A DNA stretch of 64,000 nucleotides from Rotaria macrura. Taxonomy: Eukaryota; Rotifera; Eurotatoria; Philodinida; Philodinidae. Shown here piece by piece: positions 27,262 through 43,100 of the stretch; position 1 is the stretch's first letter; the number at the start of each line of letters is the position of its first letter. Below the pieces are notes generated by a model. That model saw only the letters and a list, made by a program, of their open reading frames with translations. It did no database searches and was not told where the DNA came from. The translations under genes were made by a program, and so were the position numbers. The DNA lies in NCBI GenBank assembly GCA_900239685.1, contig OENT01000206.1, positions 62,001-126,000 on the forward strand. The letters are read 5' to 3'.

Positions 27262-30200
27262 ACATTTCATTATCATCCGTGTGTATATACTTCTATGTAT
27301 AAACGCACACATTGACTTTCTTTTCTTTTGCGTGTAACGTTCGACGTCTTTCTTTTTATCACTGCTGATGCCTAACTGATCGTAAATCAGTAAAATTCAG
27401 TCTCGTAGGTATTAGATAGACGTTTTTTTCCTCTCTGTTTTTTTTTGTTTGTCTACATGATTGTTGTGTAGTTTTCTTTCTTTCTTTCTCTCTCTCTCTT
27501 CTTTCTACTCTTGTCTCATTCATATGTGTGTATGTGTTCTTCGTGTATTTTGTACTGTACTTGAAAAATGAGAAAAGAAACATTCGTCTATCTGTCTTGT
27601 TGACAAATATACACGAAAGAACTGTGTCAATAATTAATTAATTATTTTCTTGTTGCAATGATTCAATCCATTGAAGATATGTTAGCTTTTGATTTTTTTC
27701 AAAAACATATCGAAGACAAGAGTATATCCATTAGATAGCTAATCGTCGATTATTCAATTTTTTTTGCTGTCATATTCAATCATTGATCTGTTTGTTTTGT
27801 ACAAATGTGAAAGCTACTCGAAGAGATAAATAAAATTCTTTTGGGAAAACTTGAAAAGGAACAAGAGTTTCTGTACAATAATTGGTTGGGAATATGTTTC
27901 AACATAATTCTATATTAGTTATCGCATTCTTTTACTGATAGATTGTATTACTATTGGAAATTTTTATTGATTTAAACTCTAGAAGATATCTATTTATGAT
28001 AACAGTAACAACCATCTATCGAAATCTTTTCTAATAAGATAATCAAATTATCCGTTGTAGGTTCTTGGCTTGGAGAATTGTATTGTGTATTCAAATTGTC
28101 GTTCGGATTGATATCTATGTTTCTAGATTGATTGATGCACTACACGAGATGCATTGCCATTGATAAATTATCTATTGAAATTAAGTTTGCCTTTGATCTG
28201 CTTTAATGTACATTTAACAGAATTTCATGAGGAAAATTTTACATATCAGTTGAATCGAACGAAAGAATTTCAATGTCAATGTTGAGAATAGTTTTCCCCT
28301 CAATCATAAAAAAATGTCATTCTAACCTTCCGTACAATATCATATGATTTCAAAACACTGGTCACAATAGGTGATGAAATTTGTAACTTTCGATAAGTTT
28401 TCTTTTTGCACGTTACTGCATATTGTTGATGAATATATTGATCAACAAGTCATGTTTCTGCAATAAATATATTGAAACTCTTATTATTCGGAAGAACCAC
28501 AGACATCATTGTTTGATGTTTTGTGAAGCACACGACCGGAACTTCTCTCACATATGTCTAAGCATATTGAGATGAATCCTAGGAAGTATCCTGAGTACAT
28601 ACAATGTGCGTGGGATATGAGTGTGTACTCAATTATTATCATAATCAAATGGACTTGATGCATGTTCAATAAATACGAATAGTGTTCTGTTCCATAGTAT
28701 TCATTGACTGCATGACTTTGCTCGTACAATAGAGCATCAGTATAAATTAGTTTCACTTTCTTTTTAAATGAAAACATACGAATCCAAATGTTGAAAGATC
28801 ATCGTCGGCAGTGTGCAATTTACGATTGTGTTTTGCAGAAAAGAATTTTTTTAATATTCATTGATCGATCATAACATTGTTTTATACAAGATTCGTTTCT
28901 AGTTAGTATTTTTTCCTCGGAATCATTTTCCGTATATTTTATGACTGATAGTAGATAACTATAATTAGTATTGTTAATGTGAGTGCCTGATCAACCATGG
29001 TATCGACTAAGTAGAAAGATTCGTATTTTTTCTTTATGTTTACTCAATCAAAGAGCTATCTTAATAACAAATGCAGTTAGAGTATGAATAAGTATAATTA
29101 TTACTCAACAAAACATTATATTCCAGTAATTTCTCATTAGTCGTTCATTAAATTGAAAATACAACATGGTTTAAATATGCATCGAAATTGAAATTCATAT
29201 TGTAATCTGTATCTTTTCTTTTACATTTTAATTAACATATTTCTTGTTCCACAATGAAATAGAAATGAATGCGACTTGTTTGTTTCATTATTCAACTTTT
29301 ATGATTGAGGATTTCATGTGTACGCCGCATTCTGATAGTGGAAAAAATATGTTGAACACGTTTCCCGTCGAACACTAATTGACTGGTTTCGTAATCTAGT
29401 GCAAATAAATTTAAAAAGGATAGAAATTAAATGAAAAAAAATTCTACACGAAACTATTTAATATTTGACTTCATGAAATTCTCATGGATAAATATAAGAG
29501 AGAAAATCAAACTTTGAAATAACATTCATCTGCTATTTTCCGTCTATTCAGTGTGTCTGTAATCAGTAGAAAAACGTCAACGACTGTAAAGTATTCTCGA
29601 AGATAAATTAAGCTCCAATTTTTTGAATGAATATCTACTTTATTATGTTCTTAGAATAATAAGCTACCATATTCTACTAGAATTGAAAAACATCGATGTA
29701 TATCGAAATGAAGAATAGATTGTTGCACGTAACTGTTTATGTTAACGGATTATTTCGTAGATTAAAATCGATTTATCGCTTCGTTAGTTTCATTTTGTAA
29801 GTGTTATTGTTTGTTGTGTAATAGATAGAAAATTAAAGTTATCAGTGATATGTTCCATTGTTGATGATAATAGAACGTGCAAACAAAAGGTCAACAACTG
29901 TAGATTGATTGTTGTATCATCGAAAACTGCATTACGATGATTAATCTATTTTTTAATTTACAATTAACTAATAGAAAGTGTTCGTGAATAGCTCGTTGAC
30001 AACTTACATGTGTAACAAGTGTCCATATAATAATTTATTTGTTGTTAAGGGCGGTCTTAATTCTTTCATCTCACATTCTCAATTACAATGCTACCATGGG
30101 CATTGTTCATCTATCGTATTTCCTGCACGTTGCTTCCTATTGATCTTTTCATGTCTTTGTTGTTCTCTTTTTGATCTCTTGAAGAAATTTCACTCCAACT

Positions 30201-33200
30201 AATGTCTCATCATTATCTCAATCAAGCACACAAAGGGAACCTCACACTTAAGAGAACAACATTGAATTAAAATCGGTTATGATAAAACATTCTTATTGAC
30301 ATGTTCTCGAACTTTTCTTTTGTTTCTGTTTTCTTCACAAATCGACTTATAAGTACCGGTCGTAGTAACTAGTTTTCATCCGGATATGTTGATTAGAACA
30401 TTTCTATTAAACGACTATTGCCGCAAAGACATCTATACATTGCATCACTTTCTTCAGAAGTTCAATTATATTAGCGCGATGAGTTGCAGTCATCGTAATC
30501 AATTGTGCATTTTGTTTAATTACGTGTAGATATTCTAAACTTCGATTTCTTATGAACAGACTGTGAATATGTAACGATATAGTAGAAAATTAGATGTGCT
30601 ATCAAATACTTTCATATTCATCGATAGATGCCGAGCAGGCACAAGTATGTTTCAATACTATTCTTACCAGTGTGAAATATTATTAAATTTTAAATTAATC
30701 GGTAAGAAAAATCCGATCATCCCAATCTACTTGGTACGATGAAAATTCATTATAATCGTGAAACACTTTTAGAAAATAGTTGAGTTGTCACACTGATGGA
30801 TTTCGAAAGAAATAAAAATCAATACTCGATTATTTTCTTCAATCCAGTATAAGACGACGAGTAAAATGCTCGTCTCGTATTTTTCTTTCTATATTCTAAA
30901 CTGCATTACCCTTCTATGGTTGTTATAGAATATCAATGGCGAAGTCGTCCAAAAACGAGAACCTGTTTCTGTTTCTAATAGCGTTGAGTATCGTTGGAGA
31001 GTATGTTCGATTGTTCATAGATACTTTACGCTTGCTTCACTATTCTTCATTTTTCGTAAAAATGATTTGTTGATCGATAAGTATTTCATTCTTAAGCCAT
31101 CGGTGCCGAAAGAGTGTTGCGTATATTTTTTCAATATCATATATTGACACAGATCATGACAACAATATATAACATCTCTTAAAAAACAAACCGCACAAGA
31201 GTAGGAAAAGATCTTCTGTATCCTATTTTCCATTTCAAATTGTCGATTCAATTATTATCTATGTGCCAGTCTTCAATTCAAGATGGTGTTAATCGCTGTG
31301 TGATAAACTTCTAAGAATCATCAATAACTAGATGCCATCGAATCTTGATAATAAAGAAACCGAAGTTTCAGGGAATGTATTTGAGATACTCATCACTCAT
31401 CTAGAAGTTCATTTGACTGTACTCCATAGAAAGAAGTAACCGGTATCAATTCTGAGTGATGATATTAATTAGAAACAAATCAAACCAGTAGTAATTAGAA
31501 GTAAATAAGTACGCGAATATAGTTTGCTCAAAAAATCACTAAATGAACAAACTAAAACCAACGAAATGTTAGCTTTAGGAAGGAAAAGAGATAGGAAACA
31601 TAATAAATGGACTGTATGCATGGTAGAAGATCAATCGAAAAAGAGATGCAAGAATGGAACTCACTCTCAACACCAAATAAATTAGTATATGCAGAGTGAA
31701 CAAGCTCAAGTTTGTTAATAGGACTCTTTTCTAACTAGTAAATTCACTATGACCATAAATCAAATAGTTCGTGCCGACGGCATGAACCATCCAATCGAAC
31801 AGAACCATCAAATTATATTTCCCGTGTATGAATCAATATTTAAGAAGACTTTAACGCCCAAAGCCAAGAGGATATCTTAATGTGATCTATTAGAGAATAC
31901 GATTGATTTCTTCATTGCCATTTTATTTTTATTCTACATGATGGTTAAGCAAGAAGTAAACAGGTCAAACATAAATTGTAAAACAAAAACACTGAAAAAT
32001 GTCAGTATCAAAAACCAATATAAACGAAAGAAAAAAGGATTTATTACCAACTGAACAACGTACAATTACAAAAATTTTTAAGTTACGATAATAAACTTTT
32101 GGTAACTCTATAGTAATCATTATTTTATTTTATATTTTCATTTTATATTCAATCTTCCGATGAAAGAATTCAATAATTGTTTGATCTCATGTGCTGTAGT
32201 TCTTTAACACTAGATTAAACCGATAGAATTCATTTGTGATGAAATGAAAGACACGGCACGTTTGTTGTCTATTTTATTCTTACACTTACGAACATGAAAC
32301 AAATGTATCATGAAACATCACTTTTCCAGTATTGATTATTTAATCATGACGAGAACTTATTTAATTCATCGTTTCTCTTGTCAACAACGATAATAGAATT
32401 CAATATTTTACGATGAATACATATTCGTATATTGACTGACTGTCATAACGGAATAAACTGAATTTGCGTGGGTTTATACTGGATAAGAAATTCTCTTGGT
32501 AAACAGTAAGATATCTTTGACTGAAACCAATTTCACTTGCGATGATGTGCTGTGTATTAACCCATAAAAATAGAAGATGTCTATATTTATTTTATTCGTT
32601 CAATATATGCTGTTGCGCGCATGTTGTCACTTTCATGATCGTTTTACGGTTATTAATTTAATTTGAGATCTAATTATAAAGTGCTTAAAACAAACTGATT
32701 AGTCATTTCAGTAAATTCCAATGCGAAAGATATGCATATGTATGTGAACTACGAACGACTATAAATTGTGTAGAAAAATGAACACTCTAGCCGTCGCGCT
32801 TTTCTCTTTTATCTACATTGATAATACTCGCTTCGGAAAGATTAAAGCGTACGTATTAAGAGAGACATTATTCCTAATTTTCTCCAAAATAGTTCAAAGG
32901 GTTGACTGGAATCGATCCAAAATTATCTAGATAACACAACAATGATGAAGCATCAATCAAATAGATTAATGCCTATCAATTTTTATGCTAGTTTGACTAA
33001 CTATTACGTAAACGTAAGTCATATTCGATATGATTCTTTTGAACCAAAATGTTCTCATAATTGAATGGTAGCTTACGTTTGTTTTTTCTTCAGATAAAGA
33101 TAGGTTTGTTTTTTCTGAAAACAAATCCATAGAACTCTATCCATGCAAAATACTTCATAGAATGCAGATATATTAATAGTGAGAAGTTCAATCGTGCTAA

Positions 33201-34166
33201 CTGATCCCTGCATAGTTTCTCGCGGATGATTGAAATAATCAACACCATCACACTGATACATTATGAATACGATACGGCCTAACATCTATAGATTCTTATT
33301 TCAACATATCTTTCTCTTTCATTCGCCTTGATCTCAACTTTCTATACAATGTTATCTATTGGTAAGATTAACGCTATATCCATATGCCCTGTTAGTGCAT
33401 ATACTAAATACTAAATAGAGAAAATATTCAATACAATCAGAGAAAAGGTCAATGGCCCTATCGGTTACTCTTCCTGAACGATTTGGTAATTCATTTTTTT
33501 TGTGTTCTAATTTGACACGTCTAAATGTATATCTGCATTCATAATTACTAGTGTAATTATGAATAGAGAATGGCAATTCATTTTTATTTAACAAAAAGAG
33601 TTCAAGCAAAACGTCGTATTTCTTTTCCGTTCATTTTCTTGTACGTTGCTGATTGATACACTGATATAGCTGTGTACTTTTCTATTTCTTCACTATGAAA
33701 TCATACGCCAACGAACACTAGATAACGAAGAATTTCATCCTCATTACTTCCTCCTTTCATGTTCATCATGGCGTTTATTCACTTTTCCTTTTTCTTTTTT
33801 TGTTTTCTTCTATTCTAGTTAAAATAAAACAATAAACCCATATCGTGCCTAAATGGATGAAGGTCATTGTTCATGTGTAAATAAACAATAAGCATAACTC
33901 GTTCCTGATCGTTTCTTTCTATAGAGAGTCATATTTCTGATTTGTGCGTCTATGTTTCTCTTGTTATTCTCGGCTTATGCGGACAGAACGAATGGTAATT
34001 AGTTATTTGACGAATACAATTGTATGTTGAACTTTTTTGCGTTTGTTATCACTGTAGATTATTGTTTAGTCATTAATGACTAATACATAGTAAATCATCA
34101 TTTATTCATAACAAGAACAAACAAAGAATTGTTTTCATTATTATTTAATGTTTATATCTATTATAG
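27262..34166. other. 6.9-kb AT-rich spacer
   Basis: No gene, RNA or paired-island element is supported. A TTTC/TCTC-rich microsatellite lies at about 27474-27506. The remainder is AT-rich DNA with short ORFs that have neither splice support nor recognisable domains. It probably contains the upstream regulatory region and 5' UTR exon(s) of the ANKFN1-like gene. Confidence 0.45.
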
Positions 34167-34170
34167 GATC

Positions 34171-37100
34171 ATGTCTGCGACTGATAATTGGATAAGATTA
34201 TATCGATGGTGGCAAGAACATTTAAAATCTCATTTTATTTCATCATCATTGTTTAACAATCACGACCGACTGAATCGTCGACCATCGTTGATCCCTTTTC
34301 GTTCAACTAGTAATTCGAATTCGAAAAAAATTAAAAAACGAGCTTCATATGGTGGAATCGATGTAATTAAAATGGGTTCGAATGATTTTCGACATGTTCG
34401 AGATAGCATTCGTGGTAATGTTCCTCATTCAACACGTATGACAACAACAATCACGTGTGAAGAAAGGTCAGTCTATACAGAAGACAGAAACTCGTATACA
34501 CACAGTCATGCATTTCTCATTCATATATGTCAACTGAGGAAATGAGTAAATGCATTTGTTTGTTTTTTTTTTTGATGAAGCGAAAGTAGTTTTTCAGAAT
34601 GTCTAGAGAGAAGATGTCTATCTGTTTATGCTGTGGAAATAAAACAAAAACATGAGCCGACAAAGCTTGCGCGCTTTTCTTGTTATCATGAAAGTCGACT
34701 TTGTAGTGAACTATTCACCCCCAGAAAATCTCTATAAGCAGACGGAATTCATTGGAATGATTCATCGATTGAATAGATCAGAAAAATTCATTCGAGAAAC
34801 CCAACAAACATCCAAGATCATACTAATTAGTATAATAGGATTCCTACTTTTTTTCGAGCGGAAACAAAAAACATAGAAAAACGAGTATTAGATTTTAGAA
34901 AAACAAACAAGAATTTTCCGGCATTACGATGATTTTTTTCGATGAGATATTTTTAAACAGAATGCGTCGAAACATTGATCATTTTACTAATCTCATTTTT
35001 CTTCTTAATCTGTACACTAGTATTCGCGAGTCGTACGTGAAGATAATAAGATCATATTGGCCTTATCATATGGAATGATCGAAGACAAGTGTTGTCGAAG
35101 GTCTCATTAGTTGCGCTAATTATTTAGGCAAGCGAGTGTCCTTGATTATATGTCTAGTCGTATGACTTTTATTTCACTCTACACATGTTAAGATAAATCC
35201 TCGTTGTATGCAAGCAATGGCACGTAGCAAGCTGTGTGTTTGATTTACTGTCTAAAGGAAATGACGCAATTGATGATCGAAAGTACATATTGCGTTGATG
35301 TGATGGCGAAACGAAAAGAAAAAACCTTGACTTACTGACGCAAACTGATATACATCTTATATTACATGAAGAAAAATCATAACTTTGTATTGTTGTGTGG
35401 ATCTCTCTACTCCTACCGTAGAGCACAGGAATACGACTAAAGACAAGAGTAGCTAAAGTGAATGACAATAAGTTCTACTATTCTTTTCCACTCTATGATA
35501 ACATATTGATACTTCGTACAAAACACAACTAGAGAATATTTTTGAAAATAACTAACCCATAACTAATGAGAAAAAAGTGCTTGACTTCAACAAGTCATGC
35601 GCATAGAAAACTACAGATGCTTGCCTCTTCTCGATAACATAAACATAAAAACACAATGGATCGATTTTCTTATTATGATGTTGACTATGGTAATCAACAT
35701 CGACAGTTATTTAGAGCAACCTTGATATTTATAACTTTTATTAATAAACCAAACCAAAACAAAAACTAAATTAGAAATACAAATTCTTATTTGTTTACTA
35801 CATTACATCGTGTTCATTCGAACCACAAACAAGAATTTGATTTGTATGGAATAATAAATTTTCCGAAGTAATCTGCACATCAATGGGCAATTTGTAAGCG
35901 TACCTCATACTTAGCCCTGTAATGAAGATATTCATATGATAGTGCATGATGAATTCATGCTATTTTATGTTTAAATTTTTCTTGCGTTCACTTGTCTCGT
36001 GTCTAATGTAAACAATGGATAGGATAAACATATCCGGAGTGCTTTGTTTTGACAATAGAATGTGCTAATTTTACATTGAAGATGATATTGATAAATTGTA
36101 TTCTATGCTGTAGGCGTTATAAAAAACTGGTTTTTGTTTTCAAGAAGGAACTGAGTATTAATAATAGGGTATTATTCTCTCATCAAGAATGGCCATTATA
36201 ATAATAATATTATTTGCTTGCGTCAAGTATGATATGCGTGCCTCCTTTTCATTTTATCTATTCCCGATCTTCGAACGGATCTCTTTTCTTGCGTACTAAA
36301 ACACGTTCTCGTCATTAAGATATAAGAAGATAATAATTTCCTATTATAACTTGTTTATTCCATCGGTACATATTTGTCATCGATTTATGAAAAATTAAGT
36401 CGTGATTGATAATTGTTTGTTTTTATCAGTCTGCATTTTTACATGTATTTTGCTTCTCGTTTGAATTATTGATAAAATAAATATTATACTGCCGACCGTG
36501 TTTACAGACACAAAGAAACATGATTGTAATGAGAGTATTCACTTGACACAATTAATTCTTAGAAAAATACCGCATAGGTTTTCTTTTTCTCGTTTCCTTT
36601 TCTATTTTTTTTAGAAAATAGTATGAAGAATAATGATGATAATATGAGAACTCGATTACCTTCCGAGAAATAGTATAAAAGAGAACGATGTCAATATGAA
36701 TGTGACATATTTTTATTATCGATATCGACAAATGCTAGATTCAACATAACAACATAGAGTAATAAGGTCAGTTCCTGCGTCTTTCCTTCTTTTTCTTATT
36801 TTTGATAGTTAATTCAATTTGTGAATTAATGTAAACATATCGAAGTTTAGCCTCGAAAGACATTTTCTTTCAATTAATCTATTAACCAATACGAATGAGC
36901 ACTTTTATGTTAATGACTAGATCAACTCTTAAAACATTTTTGAAAAGTATTTCATGTAGAAAGCTCTTCATGACGAGTATGATTCTTGACATCATTCATT
37001 CAAGTATTCTTTAAAGAATTTCTGCATCAATTGCATGATTACTGCGAGTCATTGCTTTGCTCTTCTGCTTGGTAATGCAGTCTTATTACTATTTTCAAAC

Positions 37101-40100
37101 GTTGAGTTAATACTAAGAGTGAAATAGAAGAAAAAAGTTCATATATATTATGACGAGTATTTCAAGTTTGTTGAACGCGTCCGTTGATGATCATTTTAAG
37201 GCATTATTCTTTTTAGTTTTCCTATCTACGTCGTAGACTTGTCGTGCATGTACGTACATTTATGTATATAGATGAGGGACATTATTTATATGTTTTCTTG
37301 ATATGCATTAGAAAAACAATCTGGTCATCATGACCTTCGTAGGTATTGTTATCTAAAATATGTACTCATATTATTGGCAAAATTCATCTGGAATCTTCTA
37401 GACTATCGTGATTGAATACAATGCAAAGGAAAACTATGATGTTATTCAATGAAATGATTAATATCGTATCGAAAAACGTGGATAACTTACTAGTATTAGT
37501 AGGTTAATCATGTTTTGATGAGAAGCAGATATAGACATCAAACATGTTTTAGAAAATTTCATTAGAATAGTACATATTTAATATTCGATCAGTAGATAAT
37601 GAATAGATAATTAGTCGATGATTACCGATGATTCATATTTCAGTAAAGAATGTATATACGATTACTAGTCGATTCATTCATGTAGAAATGTGTTCGAGTG
37701 ACGTAATGGTTGAGATTTGTTGAGGATGATGTTGCTTACTTAACTAACAGCTTATCTTTCTTTTCTTATTAATTCAACTTGAATAAACACAGAAAAAAAA
37801 AGTTCTTTGACCATGAACATTTTTTTTTCTCATCTTCTTATTTCATTTATTCAGACAACAAATTCAAAAATCAACAACGTCTAACATATCATCGGAAGCA
37901 ATTACATCTAATGAAAATAAATTAACACCTTTGAAATTAAAAACGATGAATAAAAAACGTAATAATAGATCGCGACGTTTCTCATTAGCTAAATTCGAAT
38001 TATCAAATGTCGACTCCAATGAAGCAACAGGTTTCGAAAAAACAATTTTCTTTCAAGTCTAACGGCTATGCATTTCTTTCTTTTAAAATTCTTTTTTAAG
38101 ATGGACAAAATTCAACAGCTCCATCGGCGAGTCTTAATCTTATTCAAAAGTTACTCTTCCGACAAATTAATCCTAAAACTCGACCATGTTCTATAGGAGT
38201 TCCTGTAGGCAACTTTATTTTAACATATCCGTTATTATTACTTTTTTTATTATTGCGTTCATTTATTTTCAGTCAGACGATAATATGTCGACAACAAAAG
38301 CACTGAATGGAACACCTACGTAAGAAAATAAAAACAGATTTTCTGAATAATCTAAAAATTGACTCTAAAAGATTAATTATTTTCACAAATGTCATATTTA
38401 TTGCATTAGACTAGTAAAAACCTTAATGATCTACATATGCTATCATTTACAAATAGAATGGTTTGAAAATGATGAATTCGACATAGGAGAAAAGTTGGTT
38501 GATTTTAGACGACGATGAAATTCTCGTTTGACTCATCATATTCGTCCGTTATTCACAATAGTAACGGCTAGAAATTTTCAATGAGCATAATTTGTTTTTC
38601 TTGTCGATTCCGTTTGAGCATACGTAGCAATCAACTCTAGAAAATTAGATGAATACTAAAAAAAGCTCAAGAAATGAGTATTCCAGTTTCTTTTTCTCAT
38701 CGATTCCTTTACGAAGAGAAGTCAATTGGGTCTTCTATCAAGTATCTTTTCAAAACTTCTGTCTATAGTTTGAGAGCGTACTCAAATTAATTCATGAAAA
38801 ACTAAATGGTACTAAATATTCTTCGTCTATCATATGTAAACAAATGTCGACGCCTTGAAGATTGTTACATACTAGAAAGGAATGTTCAACTGAGGATTTG
38901 CGTTTTGTTGAAATTCTGAGGAATTTCTCAATATTTCTAGTTATCAGTGTTACATATGAGAATGCTTTTAGTCAACTATATTTAAATTTTATTTTCAAAT
39001 TTCTCCGATCAAGAAAGATGATCTTCGCTTCGAAATTCATAAGCAAAAACTCTGATTATCTATCTTATACGGAGATAAACGTCGAGCAGCGAACGATGCT
39101 TACATTTGTTTCATAGTTGTTAAAATTTTTATTAAGCCGAACACGCTTTAACAAGATGCTAATCTAACCATGACCCCCGTCGGTACTCTGATCTTTGATC
39201 TATGAAATAAGAACCTGTTTATGATCACATTACTTTCAAGCGAAAAAGTTGTTGTTGTTTTGTTGAAAGAACCCGATAACTAATAGATAGAACGCAGAGT
39301 CGTTCAGAAACAAACGATAAATATCAATCGAATTAGACTCAATTTTACCATTGTACCATTGCTAGAGACGTCTAAATGAACACTTCACATAATGTCAATG
39401 GCTAGTCAAGTTATTCTTCGAAATCATTCAACATAGATAATGATTTGTTCGATGAGTACTAATCTAATAGAATATGATCCTTGTCAGAACACATGACATC
39501 TTATATATTCTGAATTTACAGTTCTCTCCCATCGGATGTTATTACCGATCTTCGTAAATGAATATTAACGAACTGATAATACTCATGTTGAACTTTAATG
39601 CATTCTGTAAGATGCTTTGTCTTCTAATTCATAGTCTCCGAGCTGCTAGTCCAACATCTTCAAAACTATCTTGGAATAGTTCATCGCCTGGCTCTGTTTC
39701 AAAATACAACGTTCATCGGCAAGACGAACAATTTCAATCGTCACCGTCTAATAAAATAATATCGAAAAGTCATCAATCCGAATTGAATTCATATTTATCG
39801 AAACGTCGTAATACAACTGGAAGTATATCGTTCAATAAAATTGTTGATACTAAAAATAATCTAAATGGCAACACATTGAAGTTAGTAACAGCCGTTAATG
39901 CGTCCAATAGTGCAAATACTAAACTATCAATTGAAAGTAAAACGATTCCTTTTACTTTTGAGTTTGAAATTAATTTTCAAATTTTAAAGAGGATATTTTT
40001 CAAACAGTCGAAGAATCTGATCTAATCACAACAAAGCAATTGATTCAGACAAATGAAAATATTGTTAATTCGTAAGCTGAATTCATCGAATTTTCATATC

Positions 40101-43100
40101 GAAAATGATTGACACTCAACATTTTCTTTTCTCTTAAATGAAGATATAATGAATTTGATTGGCGTCCATTGGATATTGCTATTATGCTTAATAATATTCT
40201 TATGGTACAACTTCTTTTTCATCATGGCGCTGAAGAGAGTTCAAAGCGTATGTTTACTATTTAATACAGTTATTAACATTAGATTTCAGTCGCTATTCAT
40301 TTATTTTGTTTTGATTTATTTTGTTAAGTTGGATCACAACGATCTCGTTATCAAAGTGTTTGTCAGCAATTATCAATTCTTAGTGAAGCGATTTCTGATG
40401 AAATCACGAAAAAATCTTCATCGAATAAATTAGCACCCGATGATAATCAAGTAGGATTTTGGGAATTATTTTATTTTTCGTTCTCCATTCAATGCAATCT
40501 TTGGGAATGATCTCTTTTATTTGCCTTTGTTTGAAGTCTAGTTGTTTATATTTGTCCATGGAGCATGTTTCATAGTCGTCAGAAGACTTGACGATAACGA
40601 GATGTATCAGAGAGTGATAGGAAGATGTATCGAAATGAACGCAATAAAGTTTGTCTTCAAAGCCATCTTGTTTCAGTCAAAAGAGAATTTAACTCAAAAA
40701 AAAAATAAAATCTAGTATTTTTCTCATACATATTATTAATAGCTTGAAAAAACGAATAGTGCTTCGAGAATTCATTTTTTTCCTAATTGACATTTCAATG
40801 TTCACGAAAAGAAATTTCGTCAAGTCAAATTACAATAACTGTGTCCCACGATACGCTTTGTGTGTGTCCGTTCAAATCTTAGGCGTTGCATCTTCTTATT
40901 TCAGCAGTTTGAAGTTACAGAGGAATGTTGTGTCTACACTGGCAAATGATTATTGTACTTTTTCTTCAAACTACGTATGAAAAATCACCTCTAATACTAT
41001 CATACAGAGTGCTCTCACGCTCGTTCTTGTACTTCTTACTGAATCGATCTAGGGGTACAACAAATCCAAGGTCATGGAATTTGGGTGCAAATAGATTTGG
41101 ATTTGTGATTCAGATTTGGTTTGAGTGTAACACGAACACAAAGTCGGACGCACGTTAAATTGAAAACAAATCCCAAGTTCAAATCTAAGCCAAACAAAGC
41201 AATATCAACAATCCTCTGATCCAAATTTGAACGAAATCCACATCTAAGTACCAAAGTCGAACCATAGCCCAAATCCAAGTCTAAACCTTAAAGATTTGTT
41301 GCACTCCTAAATTGATCGTTGAATGTGTTCATCATTTACATATGCCACGAAGATTATGCTTTAAGTTTGTGAAACATTCGTGAAAAAGAACACAGAATAT
41401 ATTTCATGAGGCGAATTTTGCATAATACAACTTGATTCACCTAATGTTACTCACTTTCTTCGTTTTACTGTGCTTCAACTAAACTTGAGCTTAGATAGAA
41501 CATTTGTTTTTCTATCGAATGCTGAATTTTTATCTGAGTTACACCCCTCATATTTCCTGAGACTCTCGTAAAGTTTTAAATGCCCTCCAAAATGGTTTTT
41601 GCAATTATCAATTTTGAAATCATTTCTCGGTTAATTTTCCCTGTAACTGCTATCTTCTTGAATACTGAAACTTGTTCATTTTTATATAGTTCAATAGAAT
41701 ATTCGTTTTTCTATCAGACTATATACTGTTTGTTTAGCTTAATCTTTATCTTGATAATAAACTTAATGATTTTCTAAGACATTTTCTCGAAAACTTCCTT
41801 TTCTGAATCCTCCTTGTTTTTTTTTCGCAATGAGATTTTAGTTATCTAAACATCTACATAGTTTACTCGTTTATTTTTGCCCGCATACAGCGTTGATTTC
41901 TCTATCGAATCATCGAAGTTTAGTCTGCTTTTCATTGGTGTAACGAAAAGTGCTAGGTGACTAAAACTTGAAAAATAAAACTTAGGTGTTCTCCTCGAAT
42001 ACAGGAAGATTTTATTCAATACTTTGTTAAAATGTGACTCCCATGGATCTCTTCATTCTGAGACCACTGTCACGACAATCAGATCTCATTTTCAATGAGA
42101 TATTCTCCTTGTAGCTAAATATCACAATGCAAAACGTTTTTTGAACAGCTTTGAAAACTTGACTGAATTCTCTGGAAATATTAGGAGAAAATCAGATAAA
42201 AAATACACTATTCGATAGAGAAATGAATGTTCTATCTAACCATAGAAAAATAAATCACTTCTCAAGTTTTTGTCGAAGTACAGTAAAACGAACGAAAATG
42301 AGTAAAAGTAGGTGAATCATGCTGCATGCAATGACTTGAAACATGACAATACGATGTGAAATAATGATGTCTCTTTAGTTGCGTCGTTCATCACCGTTAA
42401 CTGAAAGACAACATCGTCATCGTCGTATAAGTAAAAATCAACAACAGCAACAACTGAATCAACAACGAATAGCAACACTAACTCAAATGAAAGATAATTA
42501 TGAGCAAGCAGGTAAAAATTGCAAAGTCACAAGATAAATGCGGAAGTTATTTCATATTTTCTATCGAGTTTTGGAAACATAATTAGATTCGTGACAAATA
42601 AAGCTGAAAGGATTTCTTTCGATGAGATAGAAAGAGAAAAAAAAGGAGAGTAGACGATATTCTATGAGTGAACTATAAAATATAACGATCTCAAGTTTTT
42701 TCTTTGCATTTGAATAACAAATATTTGTTAAAATAAAAACCTAAAGGAAATGGACGCTGGGAAAAGACTTCGTTCGACTATGGTGATCGTGAAAATTGCA
42801 GTTCGATTTTTAATACGAGCTCAAAAGAAAAATTTCGATTTCTATTGTCAACGATGTAAGCAAATGATAATAAAATATGAATTCTATTGAATTGCTTCAT
42901 GCAGATATTCCGGATGCACCAACTAATGTTCATTTAATGGTAACTGGTTCAGATAATATAACAGTAACATATGACGAACCACTTCGATCGAACGGAGCGA
43001 TGATTATTAAATATAAAAGTAAAGTTTTTATTGATTCTAAATTAATTTTACTATTGTCACTAGTCATTATTATTTGTAATTAGTCGAATGGAGTACAGAT

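Noticed and set aside
27359-27583. 74-codon minus-strand ORF rich in Arg, Lys and Glu
   Set aside because: It is the complement of a TTTC/TCTC microsatellite in the 3' region of the acidic protein gene.
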